Position numbers and translations under genes: made by a program. A DNA stretch of 64,000 nucleotides from Plecoglossus altivelis (taxonomy: Eukaryota; Chordata; Actinopteri; Osmeriformes; Plecoglossidae), in assembly GCA_036571765.1 (NCBI GenBank), contig BROE01000009.1, positions 7,258,536 to 7,322,535 on the forward strand, given 5' to 3'. Positions 10,310 through 21,979 of the stretch are shown here, in pieces. The notes below the pieces were generated by a model, which made no database searches, was not told the origin of the DNA, and saw nothing but the letters and a program-made list of their open reading frames with translations. Positions within the stretch are counted from its first letter, which is position 1; each line of letters opens with the position of its first letter.

Positions 10310-13300
10310 CTGTGGGAAGAAGCACCAACCAATCACATCTCTATCTCTCCTGGAATGCAACAAACATAAGAGGAACACCTCCAGGTCTCTACCTGCATCA
10401 CTCGCGGCTGATTGGGCTGCTGACTCGGGAGTGTGGTCGGCACCCGTGGGGTCGTCACGGCAATGGGCCCCTCTCTGGGCCCTCCCTCCCGGGACCCTCC
10501 CCCCTCAGTGAGTGACAGCCACTTTGCTCTGGTCTTGGCGCTCTTCGGAGAGACTGGCGGGGGGCGGGACGCCTCTTCAGGGATGTGAACGAGGGGAGGG
10601 GCCACAACCACCCTGTTCCCGCCTACTGTAGGCGTGGCGACCGCCTGGCCCCTGCTGGCTTGGACGGTGGGGTACAGGGAAGAGGGCATACCCTGCTCCC
10701 CCTCCGCCCCGCTACCCACCCCCTCCTGGCCCCCATCCTCGGGCCCACCCCCCTCCAGCCCCCCTTCGTCTTCGTCGTCCTGGTCCCTCAGGCTCTGGCT
10801 GCGTAGCTCCAGTGAACGCTGCTTCCACTCCGACACCAGCTGGCGTGACCTCTGGGGGTCAAAGGGTACGTGGAAGGTCATGTGACGCTGGGTGGCCGGT
10901 TCCTCCGAGGGGGAGGCGGGGCTGTTGCCGTTGGCCACCCGGGGCAGGGTGTTGCTGAACGTCACCATGGTCTCCTTCCCCATGGGCCCGCGAGGCGCCA
11001 GCAGCTCCACGTCAGCGCTTGCACGCTTCAGGGACGCCAGGGACGCCTTCTCCCGCCGCACCTTGCTGCGGCCCCCTGAGCCGCCCAGCGCTGCGCCCAG
11101 CTCCTCACGGCTCTCGGACGAGCGGCCGTTCTTCCTGTAGAGGGAGTCGTGGCTACGCTGGGTCAGCAGGCGCAGGGGGTCCTTCTGCTGGCCGGACGAC
11201 GCCCTGGACGTTTGGGAGGGGCAGTCCTCCTCTGACGCCTTGAAGTTCCCCACCGCGTACAGAGCCTGGGGGTGGGGGGGAGATAAGGGGGGAGAAGGAA
11301 GAGGAGGAGAGGGAGGGTGAGAGAGGGAGAAGGAAAAGAGGGAGGAGAAGAGAAAGAGGAGAAGGGTATGTAAAGAGAAGGGAGTATAATTTTTGAGAAG
11401 ACAGGGAGGAAGAGAGGTTGATGGGGAGAAAAGTGCAACCCATTATATGAAAGAAACCAGCAGACCATGAAAGTTTACATTTCCAAATCCCCAGAGAGGA
11501 AAGACACAGTGTGCTTCCTGGATCAGTCTGAGGTGAATTCCTTTCTGTCAGCTTTCTCTCGAAGAACCTCTATAATCTAATGAGCGAAGCATACAGTTTC
11601 CCCTCCGAAAAAGGGAGGTGAAAAAGACAAAGAGGGGGAGCAGGTTTTCCCCCGCAAATCTGGAATTCATCTACGGAAAGCTTATGGTATTATTCATTCA
11701 TTCTCTCACTGTAATAGAAAAGGTTATATATAGCATGTTCCCTAAAAGCTAATGTAAAGAGGGGCTCTGTAGTGGTTCTCGGAGGACTGAAGGATTCGAG
11801 AAGAGGAGGAGCAGAGGGGGAGTTACATAATGAGAGACGGCTCGTCTGTTTTGTCGCAGCGACACAATATGCGATTGAAATCAATCGAGACGGTTTCGCG
11901 CGAACACACACCGATAGTGTGCTAGCACAACCAGACACGAACGGTGCGCACACATACATACTGTGTGCTAGCACGCACCTACACATACAACCCACACACG
12001 ATAACGCATGCGCATGCTAATGTCACACAGGTAAACAACACACACCAAACAAACGCACTTACCAGATAGACTCCAATGCCCGCTCCTATGACGTAGCCCA
12101 CGTATACGTCTATAGGGTGACTGCGGTGCTGGGTAATCTGAGTGAGGCCAGATAGGGCAGCAGCCATACAGAAGCCAAACACCAGCAACGGCTTCAACAG
12201 CTTAGTGCTGCCACTAATACTGGCGTTGAAGTACATCTGCAGACACAGCCCACACACAGACATACACACGCACAGATATGCACCCAACACACACACACGA
12301 TGTATAGTGAGAACACACAATCAAACTGATGGGAAACTGGAATACGGGGGGGGGGGGGAAGATACACGGTCATGGTGATGACAAGAGTTCAAATAAGTTT
12401 ACATCCTGAGAGACGCAACAGAGGGGCTGATAGGAGGCAGAGAGGGTTTCGAAGGGCGCGGAGAGTGCAGCACCAAGACATTGCCTCTAAGTGGAGTGGC
12501 CCAAGGGGAAGCGCTTCCAGGTTAGTGGAGAACCACGTCATTACAGGGAAAGACATTTGAAATTGAGGAGATGGGTGGGAAATGCTCAGGAACCAACGGG
12601 ATACATTCAAAGAAAACGTATCTTTCCTAATGACAAACAGAATATGCGAATCGTTGTGAAACATCACAGAATTTGTTCAGAATTTCTTTACAGCGACCCG
12701 ATACATTTGATTGTCCATACTTATACTGTATGCACTTCAAGACATATTCACTTCACAGTTATATTGGCTACCAAGAACAGCCACCATAATGCATCATTTA
12801 TCCTTCTCTGGTGCCTTGTTGGTCAAATTAGCTTCTGTACAAGCACAAAGATTCGTGGGGAGTTGGTTCAATTTGACCAAACACTGGTAGCCTCTAGTTT
12901 ATACATGTTATACTCTAGGTTATAGCTGTTATACTCTAGCCTATGGTGTCATTTTCCAGCCTATAGCTGTTATATTCCAGACCATATCTTTTATACTCTA
13001 TCCTATAGCTGTTATACTCTAGCCTATAGCTGTTATATTCTATCTTATAGCTGTTATACTCTAGCCTATACCTTTTATACTCTTGCCTATACCTTTTATA
13101 CTCTTGCCTATACCTGTTATACTCTAGCCTATACCTATTATTATCTAGCCTATACCTGTTATATTCTAGCCTATACATGTTATACTTTAGCCTATCGCTG
13201 TTATACTCTAGCCTATAGCTGTTATACTCTAGCCTATAGCTGTTATACTCTAGCCTATAGCTGTTATATTCTATCTTATAGCTGTTATACTCTAACCTAG

Positions 13301-16300
13301 CCTACTGTGTCATTCTCCGGCCTATAGCTGTTATATGCCAGACCATAGCTGTTGTATACCGAACTTCAACTGTTATATTCCAGACCATAGCTGTTATCCT
13401 CTAGCGAATACCTGCCTATGGTGGGGAGTGTCAGCATGCGTGCAGAATGTGACACTTGGACGACAGCATCATCCAGCTGTAATAATGAAAGACCCAGCTC
13501 CTCTCCTCCTCAGCTCATCTTCCTGTCCTCTCCATTTACCTCATCCTTCTCTGCTTCCCCTTTTCTTCCTCCTCCCCACCTCTGCCATCCACCCCTCATC
13601 CTTTCACTCTCTGGCTCTCACTATCCCTCTGCCTCCTGCCTTCTCTTCCTTCCACTACCCTCTCCTCCTCCCGCCCTTCACTCCCCATGGTAAAGCATCT
13701 TAATGAGCAAACACAGGGCTTACTGAGGCGTCAGTGATGTGTCCCGCCTCTAGCTAGCCGAGCGCAGTCAAGCCAAGCATAGATGCGCTTCACAGGGCTG
13801 ACCACCAGGGCTGGTTGGATGAGGAGAACAGTCAATAAAATGCTTCAGTCTGCTATTCTGATGCGAGTGACGAGCCCTCTGACTGCGTACTGGCTCACTT
13901 GCAACCAGCAAACTAGCCTCCAGCTAACTAGCTACGAGCTAACTATAGGTAACCATCTCCAAACTAAGTAGGTACCAGTTCACTAGCTCTTTTACCGACT
14001 GCTAACTAAGTAGCAACCAGATGACCAGTATAATGACAGTGTAACCATGGAAATAGTGAGAACTAAAAACAAATCAAAACACTACTGTAAACACACAAGC
14101 AAGACACAGGAAGTTCTTACGGAAATATACACAGCAGCGAAGCCAGAGAGTGTTGCATGCTGAGATGGAAACGTTTTCCTGGTGGGAGATAGAGAGTGGA
14201 AGAAAGAGAAAGAGAGGAGAAGGGGGGGGGAGGTTTGACATTATGCATTAGCAGTAAAGTTGTAGAACCAACAGAGAGTATGTGTCTTAGCTTGTGAACT
14301 CTGTGAAAGTCTGTTCCCTGAAGTCCTGAAGTAAAGTCACACGTCTACTCTCATAAATAGTATATTTTGGTCTCTGTTGTTTATGTTGTGCAGTCTAATG
14401 GTTATCTGTCTGTGTTTTCTGTGAAAGTCAAGGAGAGTGAATGTCCTTGAAGTGAATATTAATGAGCACAAGGAGATCAGATGAAATGCAGTAGGGCTGT
14501 GTGTGTGTGTGTATGTGTGTATGCATGCATGTGTATTTGTGCGAGTGTGCGCGCGCGTGTGTGTGAAGTTCAAACACGGCTGACTCATGTGGAGGCACAC
14601 TGGGGCTGTTGTCATAACAAACTGAATCACAAATCTAATCTGTCAGTAAGACCTGGATTGTGTCGCCATATCAAACTGTCTGACAATCAGATTAACACTG
14701 TTGGGGCCACCATTAAACCATAATCTACCACATTCGCATGCTTTTATATCACATAAAGACATCTGTGATACCCATATGCTGTGATGTATTCATATTAATA
14801 ACAATATATTCACCAATTGCAAACAAGTCAATTAGGTTTGTGAATGAGTGTGAATGTTGGTGTGTATGAGTGTGTGTGTGTGTGTGAGGATGTGATCGAT
14901 TGTTAGTGTGTGTGTGTGTGTGTGTGCTTTACCTGGCGGACATGATAGCATATTGGTCCTTCCCAGAGCAGATGTCCTGGGTGATGTAAGTGTTCTGGTC
15001 ACATGACACTCCGGGTGCCGTGTAATTGGGCTGGCAGACGGTGAGGAAGAAAGGGGCGTGGTAACCAGTAGCCAACTGGATCACATCTGTCACCAGGGCC
15101 GTCGCCAAGAGACCGAACACATGAACACCTGGGATGCCCAGGGGAGGAGAGAGGGATGGAGAGAGCGAGGAGAGAGAGGGGAGGGCAGAATGAGAGATGA
15201 GAGGTAAGAGATGAAAGGTTGTGAAGCACAGCTTTCCGCAACCAGAGATCCAAGCAGGTGAAGCAAGCGATCAAACATTTACTGATCGCCGTTTAAACAG
15301 TTTTTTTTTTTTAATCTCACATCTCAAGTTTTGTTGTGATCTGACACCTAGGAGCTGTCAAATGTCCGCACGTACCCACAAAGCGAACGGTTCGTCGCAG
15401 GAAGGAGTTAAAGTTGCAGCCGCCAGCGTTGATGCTGCTCTCTGTTTTGGGGCGGAGCTTCAGTCTGGACTGCATGCAGTACATCAGCCCCTCCCCTATC
15501 ATGATCTACAGATGGGGGGGTGGGGGGGGCAGAGAGGGGAAGAGTGGATGGAGGGAGAGAGGGAGAGATAGATAGAAAGAGAGAAGTGAGTGAGATGGGT
15601 GGGGGTACAGATGGACAAGGAGGAGAGGGAAGGCCAAAGATGGATGACAGAGTGAGAGAGAGGGAGGGAGAACGACACTAAGTGTGAGCATTGAGGTAGA
15701 AACAGGAGGTAGGGGTTGTTTACGTGTGTTGAAAAGCTGCTCAGAGGGTATTGATGAGGTCATGTAATCAGGTTGATTAATGAGCGGTGTGTGTTGCTAT
15801 GTGCTCTCCTGATGCAGATGTATTAGTGCTTATTGATCAGAGACTCTGACTGTGTTCGGGTGATCAGCGTGCGTTGCTCTGTCAGGTGCATGTTTATTGC
15901 TGTGCATTGATCTGTGAGTGATGTGTACTTGATGCGTGCATCTGAGTGACTGCCTTCAGCTGTGTGTGTCTGTGTGTGTGTGTGGGTGTGAGTGTGTGCT
16001 GTGTGCTGGGGCGCACGTCTGTGCATGCGTCCATGTGCATGCATACGTACTTGCGTGCAAGAGTGCATGCTTGTCTATGCATGCGCGTTGCTGTGTTTGT
16101 GTATGTGTGGGTCTGTTTATGCATTTGTCCATGCATAATGTGAGCGTGTGCCTATTGTGTATCACGCAAGTGTGTATGTATGATTGTGTATACAAAAGCA
16201 GCTTGTGTGTGTATTCATGCATGTGTATTTGCGTGTGCAAGCATACATGTACGTTGGTACATACATACAGTAGAGACATGAACCGCTTTAATATTTTTAA

Positions 16301-17526
16301 AAGAGATACTAATTTTTTCATAGCAAATTAAAAAGGTAGAATTTGCAATATCAGCTTAACAATTTCTGTTAACTCCTTTTAGGATATCTTACAGTCGCAT
16401 TTGAGATGTTCCTTACAGAATAAACTTCAACAAAATGTTATGATGACTCATGCTATCCTAGCATGACTTGACAGCTTCTTGTGATGTCACAGTCTATAAT
16501 CCTCTCATAAAATGGATGTGTGTGTGCATATGAGTGTGAGTGTAGGCTGTAGGAGTGTATGATGTGTGTGTGTGAGGGTATAGGTTTGTATGTGTGTGTG
16601 TGTGCGTGTGAGTGTATGTGTGTATGCATATGTGTGTGTAGGCGTGTATGTGTGTGTGAAGGTGTAGATGTGTATGCATGTGTGTGAGTGTGTGAGTGTG
16701 TGTATGTGAAGGTGTTGGTGTGTACGTGTGAGCGTGTGTGTGTGAGAGAGTGTGTGTGAATGTGTATGAAGGTGTAAGTGTGTACGTGTGTGAGTGTGTG
16801 AGAGAGAGCGCGCGTGTGTGTGAGTGTGTACATGTGTGTGAGTGTGTTTGTGTGAAGGTGTAGGTGTGTACCTGTGTGTGTGTGTGTGTGTATGTGTGTG
16901 TGTGTAGGTGTGTGTGTGAGAGAGACGGTGTGTAAAGGCGTGTATACGTGTGTGTGTGTGTGTGTGTATGAAGGTGTAGGAGTGTATGTGTGTGTGCGTG
17001 TGTGAGAGGTGTGTGTGTGAAGGTGTGTATACGTGTGTGTGTGAGACCCACCGAGGCGGCAGGCCCAGCAAAGGCCAGGCTCAGCAGCATCAGTAGAGGA
17101 ATCAGCTCATCTCCCGTCTCTACGTAGGGCATGGAGAGGTCGCGGTCATGGCAACGGAACCCCACCATTGCCGGGGACAACACATCCGTCAGCTCCAGGA
17201 AATACAGCGACACTAGAGATGACAAAACTATGGGGAGCTACACACACATTAAATACAAACACACACACACACACATGCATTAAAGTGAGAACCTTCAAGT
17301 GGCAGTACCAATAAATCTTAGTTAAAAAACTCTCACACACACAGACACACAGAAATTCATATAGCTAGACACAAACACACACACAACTCTGAAAAACATA
17401 TGCAAAAGCACACTCTCACACACACATGCACATACACACACACACCTCTACAAAGTAGAAGCAGGGCAGCAACGTCATGCTGTCTTTGGGTGGCTTCTTC
17501 TTTGCCTTGTTTTTGGGTGACATCAT
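9641..17526 (-). CDS. plppr3: Phospholipid phosphatase-related protein 3 (whole spliced gene)
   Basis: Eight coding exons on the minus strand join with matching phases into 2367 nt, 788 residues plus stop. The N-terminal part is a six-helix membrane protein of the lipid phosphate phosphatase fold, recognised by PKDSMTLLPCFYFVE, INAGGCNFNSFLRRTVRFVG, ATGYHAPFF and TQITQHRSHPIDVY. The catalytic motifs are degenerate: PSQH replaces PSGH, and the SR of the third motif is TQ. It is therefore expected to be an enzymatically inactive PLPPR. The long cytoplasmic tail carries conserved LKRASADVELLAPR, MVTFSNTLPR, PPLVHIPEEA and IVTIDAHAPHHPVV. These fit PLPPR3 (PRG-2), which promotes axonal filopodia and branching at the neuronal plasma membrane. 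The human protein has a poly-Glu tract where this one has only a mixed Asp/Glu/Gly stretch. grin3b follows in the same orientation upstream. Confidence 0.93.
10393..11265 (-). CDS. plppr3: plppr3 coding exon 7 (cytoplasmic tail)
   Basis: 291 codons, phase 0, starting ALYAVGNFKASEED and ending PRVMQ before donor GTAGAG. The tail is hydrophilic and disordered, with family segments LRLLTQRSHDSLYRK, KASLASLKRASADVELLAPR, MVTFSNTLPR, MTFHVPFDPQRSRQLVSEW, SLYPTVQASR, LVHIPEEA and RAKWLSL. LKRASAD resembles a basophilic kinase site. The acidic region is DQDDEDEGG plus Gly/Glu, not the long poly-Glu of mammals. The exon is GC-rich relative to surrounding introns. Confidence 0.92.
11268..12062. other. 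plppr3 intron 6
   Basis: Intron between exons 6 and 7. Its 3' part in the sense strand is a long pyrimidine tract (plus-strand GA at 11275-11420) leading into the exon 7 acceptor. No additional exon is seen. Confidence 0.7.
12063..12236 (-). CDS. plppr3: plppr3 coding exon 6
   Basis: 58 codons, phase 0, acceptor CAG and donor GTAAGT. It encodes MYFNASISGSTKLLKPLLVF, a helix through GFCMAAALSGLTQITQ, HRSHPIDVYVG and GAGIGVYL. The third LPP motif (SRxxxxxHxxxD) is reduced: TQ stands where SR is expected, while His and Asp remain in SHPIDV. Confidence 0.93.
12890..13410. repeat. 21-bp minisatellite in plppr3 intron 5
   Basis: About 24 units of 'tatagctgttatactctagcc' and variants in the intron between exons 5 and 6. 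The 7-residue period in translation (YRLEYNS on the minus strand) reflects the 21-bp unit. Confidence 0.88.
14121..14178 (-). CDS. plppr3: plppr3 coding exon 5
   Basis: 58-nt micro-exon encoding (R)KTFPSQHATLSGFAAVYIS between acceptor CAG and donor GTAAGA. It is too short for ordinary ORF calling. It carries the second LPP motif as PSQH; active phosphatases have PSGH with the acid/base His, so the His is kept but the context is altered. Confidence 0.92.
14933..15128 (-). CDS. plppr3: plppr3 coding exon 4
   Basis: 196 nt (2 + 64 codons + 2). It encodes helix 3 (VHVFGLLATALVTDVIQLAT), GYHAPFFLTVCQPNYT with an N-glycosylation sequon (NYT), and ITQDICSGKD. The donor GTAAAG runs straight into a CA repeat in the sense strand. 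Confidence 0.93.
15376..15505 (-). CDS. plppr3: plppr3 coding exon 3
   Basis: 130 nt (43 codons plus 1). Acceptor TAG; it begins IMIGEGLMYCMQSRL and ends INAGGCNFNSF...RFV before donor GTACGT. NFNSFLRRTVRF is a PLPPR family hallmark in the region corresponding to the first LPP motif. Confidence 0.93.
16505..17045. repeat. TG-rich compound repeat abutting plppr3 exon 2 donor
   Basis: 540 bp of TG with GTATG/GTGAG interruptions begins 7 bp past the exon 2 splice donor. The His/Thr frames here are repeat translation. A further TG-rich stretch is at 15960-16260. Confidence 0.85.
17052..17237 (-). CDS. plppr3: plppr3 coding exon 2
   Basis: 62 codons, phase 0 at both ends, from acceptor TAG to donor GTGGGT. 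It encodes LPIVLSSLVSLYFLELTD (rest of helix 1), an extracytoplasmic loop with GFRCHDRDLSMPYVET, and helix 2 (LIPLLMLLSLAFAGPAAS). The donor is immediately followed by a 540-bp AC-type tract in the sense strand. Confidence 0.92.
17446..17526 (-). CDS. plppr3: plppr3 coding exon 1 (start codon)
   Basis: Encodes 27 residues starting MMSPKNKAKKKPPKDSMTLL and ending FYFVE before donor GTGTGT, phase 0. The basic Lys-rich N terminus precedes the first membrane helix. The start agrees with the family start, where a short basic leader precedes PKDSMTLLPCFYFVE; two ATGs are adjacent. The exon continues as 5'UTR to an acceptor at 17550-17552. Confidence 0.88.
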
Positions 17527-17549
17527 CTTAGGCTGAGGCCAATCACAGG
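17527..17549 (-). other. plppr3: plppr3 5'UTR segment of exon 1
   Basis: 23 bases between an acceptor ('ctctctccag' in sense) and the ATG. This implies an upstream non-coding exon. Confidence 0.6.
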
Positions 17550-17552
17550 CTG

Positions 17553-18582
17553 GAGAGAGACAAACCAGGAAGAGACCAGAACATGACTGAAGGAACTGAA
17601 ACACACCTGAGATGGCAGGGTGTTGGTGTGGTGCGGTGTGGACACACACATGCACACACTCTGCCACACGCGGTGTGAAGCCAACCATGCTGAATATTTA
17701 CGGCTCCCTTTCTGACTCTTCCTTTCTTTTTCTCTCTGCTTCCCTGTCGCCTTGTTCACTGAGATAAGGGGCGACCCTAAGGGGATGTGTGGGAGAGAGA
17801 GAGAGGATGGGAGACGGAGAGGGAAAGGAGAGGAAGGAAGAGTGAGGGGGAAAAGCGAAATGGAGGGTAAGTGACAGAGAGACAGACAGAGGGAGATGGA
17901 GAGAGCGAGGGAAGGAGATGGAGAGACAGACACAGAGAGGGAGAGAGAGAAGAATGTAGCAGGGAGGGCAAAATAAGCCGGCGAATCAAAGACTTTTCAC
18001 CATTTCCAATTTCCACCACAGATAGCGATCTATCAGAGAAAGCCCTGATGGCAGAAGGGGAACGCAGCAGAGGGAGGGAGGAGAACAGAGGATAGGGAAG
18101 GGAAATGGAGGAGTAGAGAGGAAAGGAAAGATGAGAGGAGAGGACCTGAGAGGGGAGGTGTGGACGGAGAAAAACACAAGAAGATTAGAGAAGAGAGGAT
18201 GAGAGAAGAAAATGTGAGAGTGGAGGAGAAAAGAAGAAGAGAGGAGGGGGGTAGAGGAAGGAGGGGGAAGAAGAGGCCTGAAGAGGGGAGGAGATGAGAG
18301 GCAAGAGGAGGAGAGACATGGGAGAGACTCCAGAATGGGGGAAAGGAGCTTAGCAAGGATTCAGCCCCTCTGACTCAGGGACAAGAACTAGTGTGATTGT
18401 GCACCAGAGACAAGACAGAGATTCTGCAGGCAGACGGGAGCAGTGCATCCCCTCTGCCTATATACACATGCATGGCCCCATCACACACACAAACACACAC
18501 ACAATGAGCCCTTCTTGCAGTTGAGAGGGGTTCGTTTATCTAGCTCAACAGCTTTTGTCCTTAGGGGTCTGTGTGTGTGTGC

Positions 18583-18613
<31 letters not shown>

Positions 18614-19136
18614 TGTGTGTGTTGAGGGCGGGGGTGGGGGGTAACAAGCCTGCACTAAGACAGAAACAATCTGTCAGAGAGAACAGAACGGCCAGCGGCC
18701 GAGAAGCGAACCTGCCCCCGCACACCTACAGCCCCGCGTGGGCGTTGCATGGAGACCCGTTGATATGCTCCTGACGAACTAACACATTCCTGCCGCTCCT
18801 CGCTTCCCAGAAAAACACCACATATGGAAGAGATAACTCGCCCGATACATCTTCCCCTCCTGCTTAGTTGCTGGGTTATATGGATAATAGGGACTACGGC
18901 GCTGTCCACGACGTGCGTGGTCCTGAACGAGCACTGCGGAAAGCAGCAGACATATGCTCCGCCGTGAAACCCCCCCCCCCAACCCCCATGCAACATATGG
19001 CATAAAACCTCAAAACCTCCATCATGGTCCGAGGGCATTGACAGACCTGGCTCCATGATGCGGTTTCTCTGTAGTCTTTCCCGCACTCTCGTTATCTCCG
19101 TTTTGGGGGCCACTAAAGCAGGCCAAGGGGGTACTC
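17553..19136. other. plppr3 5' intron
   Basis: Purine-rich on the plus strand at 17790-18345 (long sense-strand pyrimidine tract), with (TG)n at about 18570-18625. No coding exon is recognised. Confidence 0.5.
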
Positions 19137-19260
19137 ACCTCTGTCCCGCGGGGTGCGTGAATTCACCGAGTCCCTTCGCCCCCTTCCCCCCCGGCGCGGT
19201 CGTGTGTGTTGCTCCAGTTTGGCGCTGAACCGTTAATCCATCTCAAGTCCGTTGTTTCCC
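19137..19260 (-). other. plppr3: Candidate plppr3 non-coding first exon with GTGAGT donor
   Basis: The sense strand reads ...GCGGGACAGAG|GTGAGTACC, with exon end at 19139. The surrounding 19140-19330 is CpG-bearing (GGCGCGG, CGCGGCGG), as expected near a promoter. The 5' boundary is not determinable. Confidence 0.4.
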
Positions 19261-20160
19261 AGCGAAATCGCCACAATGCCAGACCCCTCAATACCGATAC
19301 AGGTGCGGAAATTGCCGCGGCGGTAAGTGAACGAGGGAGACTCACAAACCAACAGATAGACTGATTTAGAGAAAGATGGGGGTATGCGGATGGAACACGG
19401 CGACGGTTGCTGATAGTGAAAAGTCTAATTTTCGACAGCTGACTGATTTCCCTGCTATTTCTCCTTTTAGGTGAGAGTAAGTAAAAATGACCTGTGAGTC
19501 TGGCTTTCACGTGCGTCCACCGGTTCCTCCCCCTTCAGTTCTAACGGTTCTCTGTAAGGTTGAAGAAATAAACGGGTTTCTCACTAAGGCATCCGTCACA
19601 CGGTGTCGGGAATGCAGTCAGTTTCGCGCACACAAAGGCATTGGGGGGCGCGCGGGGGCGGGGGGAGACAGGGGGAGGAGAGAGTGTGTGTTTATGGGGG
19701 AGGAGACAGTCTGTTCTTCACACACACGGACGCACACACACTCTCACACACTGAATTCTTAATCCAGGGGTAGCACCACGGAGCTGACCGAGACAAAGGG
19801 TTGGATTTCGGATGTGTGTGGGTAGCCAATACCCTGCTGCTTGCGAACCAGAGGTGGCGGCTTTTCAGGGAACGTTCCTGGATAGAAACATTGGTTCTGA
19901 TAGCATTAGTAGTCTTGTCCAGCCCCAGACCTTATTTATCATTTACATGTGTATGTGCCAAGTTCCCAGTAGCGAGAAAATATTTCCGATCACCGATCAA
20001 ACTAGCTATTTTCTTTGTTTACTGTAGCAGGGTGGGGCAGGTGCCTGACCACGCGCCTCTCGGTGCCGCGATGCACATCCTTGGAGGATTCGGTAAAACG
20101 TGCGCGGCTCTTGAGTTAAAGCACATTCACTCACGCGCATTTACACACATATTTTGACTC
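19260..20160. promoter_or_regulatory. Candidate plppr3 promoter/upstream region
   Basis: Higher CpG content than neighbouring intergenic DNA, for example 19600-19660 and 20040-20105, upstream of the candidate first exon. A partial RE1-like site lies at 19772-19782. No TATA box is evident. Confidence 0.3.
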
Positions 20161-20224
20161 GCTGCTTCACGATAATTGACATGTTCGCAATTCACTGCTT
20201 CGCTGTAGGTGTGGATGTGAGTGC

Positions 20225-20272
<48 letters not shown>

Positions 20273-20382
20273 ATGCATGTAATTGATTGTCTGTATCTTT
20301 GCAGAACCTAGGCTCCCACGGTTATGAATTCTTTATATGGAGCTTAAAGCAGCAAAATGCACATTTAGCACCACTCCTCTCT

Positions 20383-20425
<43 letters not shown>
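20225..20425. repeat. (GA)n and (TC)n microsatellites
   Basis: An uninterrupted GA run lies at about 20228-20271 and a TC run at about 20390-20423, separated by unique sequence. Confidence 0.9.
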
Positions 20426-20756
20426 TTCTCTGTCACTCCTCTCCCTGGTAGAGGGGAGAAAAAGAAAGGTGCAACACACCAGGCAATTATAACCCCCCTC
20501 AATTCCTCCCTGCTCCCTTTCCCCTCTCTTCATCTCGCCCTCTCCTCTCATTCTCAATGTCTCTCTGTTGTTCTCCCTCTTGTTTTACTCATCTCTCTCT
20601 CTTTCTGTGGCAGCATTAGATGAATGGGGCCACTCCATTGAAGGTTCTGTCATTGGTTGCCAGGGAACCCTCCACAGGCCTCTAGGGTACTCCCCCCTCC
20701 CCCTTCCCCCCCAGAAAATAACTTCACATCATTAGGATGCATAGAATGTTGAAGTT

Positions 20757-20895
20757 GTTCAGAATCTGAAAGTAGCGTTTGCGCATCACGCCACTAAGGA
20801 CTGGGTTTGGGAAGTGGCTCAGCTTCAATTTTCGCAGTAGTGGGTTGACATTTAGGGTTTTTGGGAAGATATCTTCTTCAGAGACATTTTTGATA
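20757..20895 (+). repeat. Dispersed repeat, copy A
   Basis: Shares ordered blocks with the reverse complement of 23749-23858: cagaatctgaaagtagc, a ggctcagct block, gtgggt, tgacatt, and gggtttttgggaagatatct followed by ttcagagac. This is an interspersed element of unknown class. Confidence 0.6.
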
Positions 20896-21257
20896 TTGGT
20901 TGGTCATTGTTGTCTTTTCAATACATTATGCTTTCTGGCTGGAAGGCTCATGTAGGACTGGCAAAGGACCCCACGTTCGGTTTCAGCCTGTTGTGAGCTT
21001 GTGTCAAAGTGGGGGTTGGTTAGGGTCTGCTTGCTCGCTACTGGATATGGCGAGGGTTTGTAGAGTATCTGCTGCTCGTGGAGCGGCCTGCATTCCTTTC
21101 TATGGGAATGTGTGACAGGGTGTGAGTGGGCCCCCGTCCCCCTTCCCCCCCCCCCCCTCAATACCCCTGTGCGTGGTCACAGCTGCACAGGAGCTAATAA
21201 ACTCATCACTCACACTGGGGTCTGTCTGCAAGTCTGCATGGATTTACTATCCAGTAA

Positions 21258-21259
21258 AT

Positions 21260-21299
<40 letters not shown>

Positions 21300-21333
21300 A
21301 TATACAAACATCTCATTATAATTCAAAACACCA

Positions 21334-21392
<59 letters not shown>

Positions 21393-21425
21393 CCACACAC
21401 ACACATACACACACACACATACACT
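21258..21425. repeat. (CA)n-(TC)n-(CA)n compound microsatellite
   Basis: A CA run at about 21258-21293, a TC run at about 21339-21372, and a CA run to about 21421. Confidence 0.92.
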
Positions 21426-21554
21426 CTTGTTTGGATCCATAACTTCTCTCCTACTGCGGAGTGTGTGGGCTGGGGAAGAGGTGACCCTACTTTGAACCCC
21501 TGGGAACTGCAGGAGGACAGGAGGATCACACACAACATGTGCAGTGGGTCCTTA

Positions 21555-21975
21555 TAAAGAAGTACCTGGAGAGGAACCAGGGCTCTACAGAACATGACCA
21601 GATTGGGTCTGTAGGTCTTACAGAACAGTAATAGTTCAGGAACTAGTGTTCTCAATGAACAACTAGAACAGAGGTCTACAGACTGTACAAAACACTTGTA
21701 AAACAGTACTAGAACAGGGACGATGGTTTGTTGGATTGGTTGGTTTGTTACTAACCGGGGGACCAATATTCTTACAGAACAGTATTAGAACAGAAATTGC
21801 AACATATTACTGCAGAATATAACAGAACAGTTCAAGAATCAGGTCTTCCGAACAGTGGTGGAACAGGAACCATAGCTCTTACAGAGCGCAGTCCTTGAAC
21901 AGGAATCACAGTTCTTTCATAACATGACTAGAACAGGGAGCAGGGTTCTTACAGATCAATCCTAGAACAGGGACT
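21555..21975. repeat. Degenerate tandem repeat ('tacagaacagtactagaacagg')
   Basis: 'cttacagaacagtattagaa' and 'agaacagggac' variants recur roughly every 40 bp. It is an old, diverged array in the spacer between the two genes. Confidence 0.55.
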
Positions 21976-21979
21976 TCTA

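Noticed and set aside
12936..13178. 80-codon YRLEYNS repeat peptide
   Set aside because: Translation of the 21-bp intronic minisatellite inside plppr3.
16494..17225. 243-codon His/Thr-rich frame
   Set aside because: It is plppr3 exon 2 read through its donor into a microsatellite.
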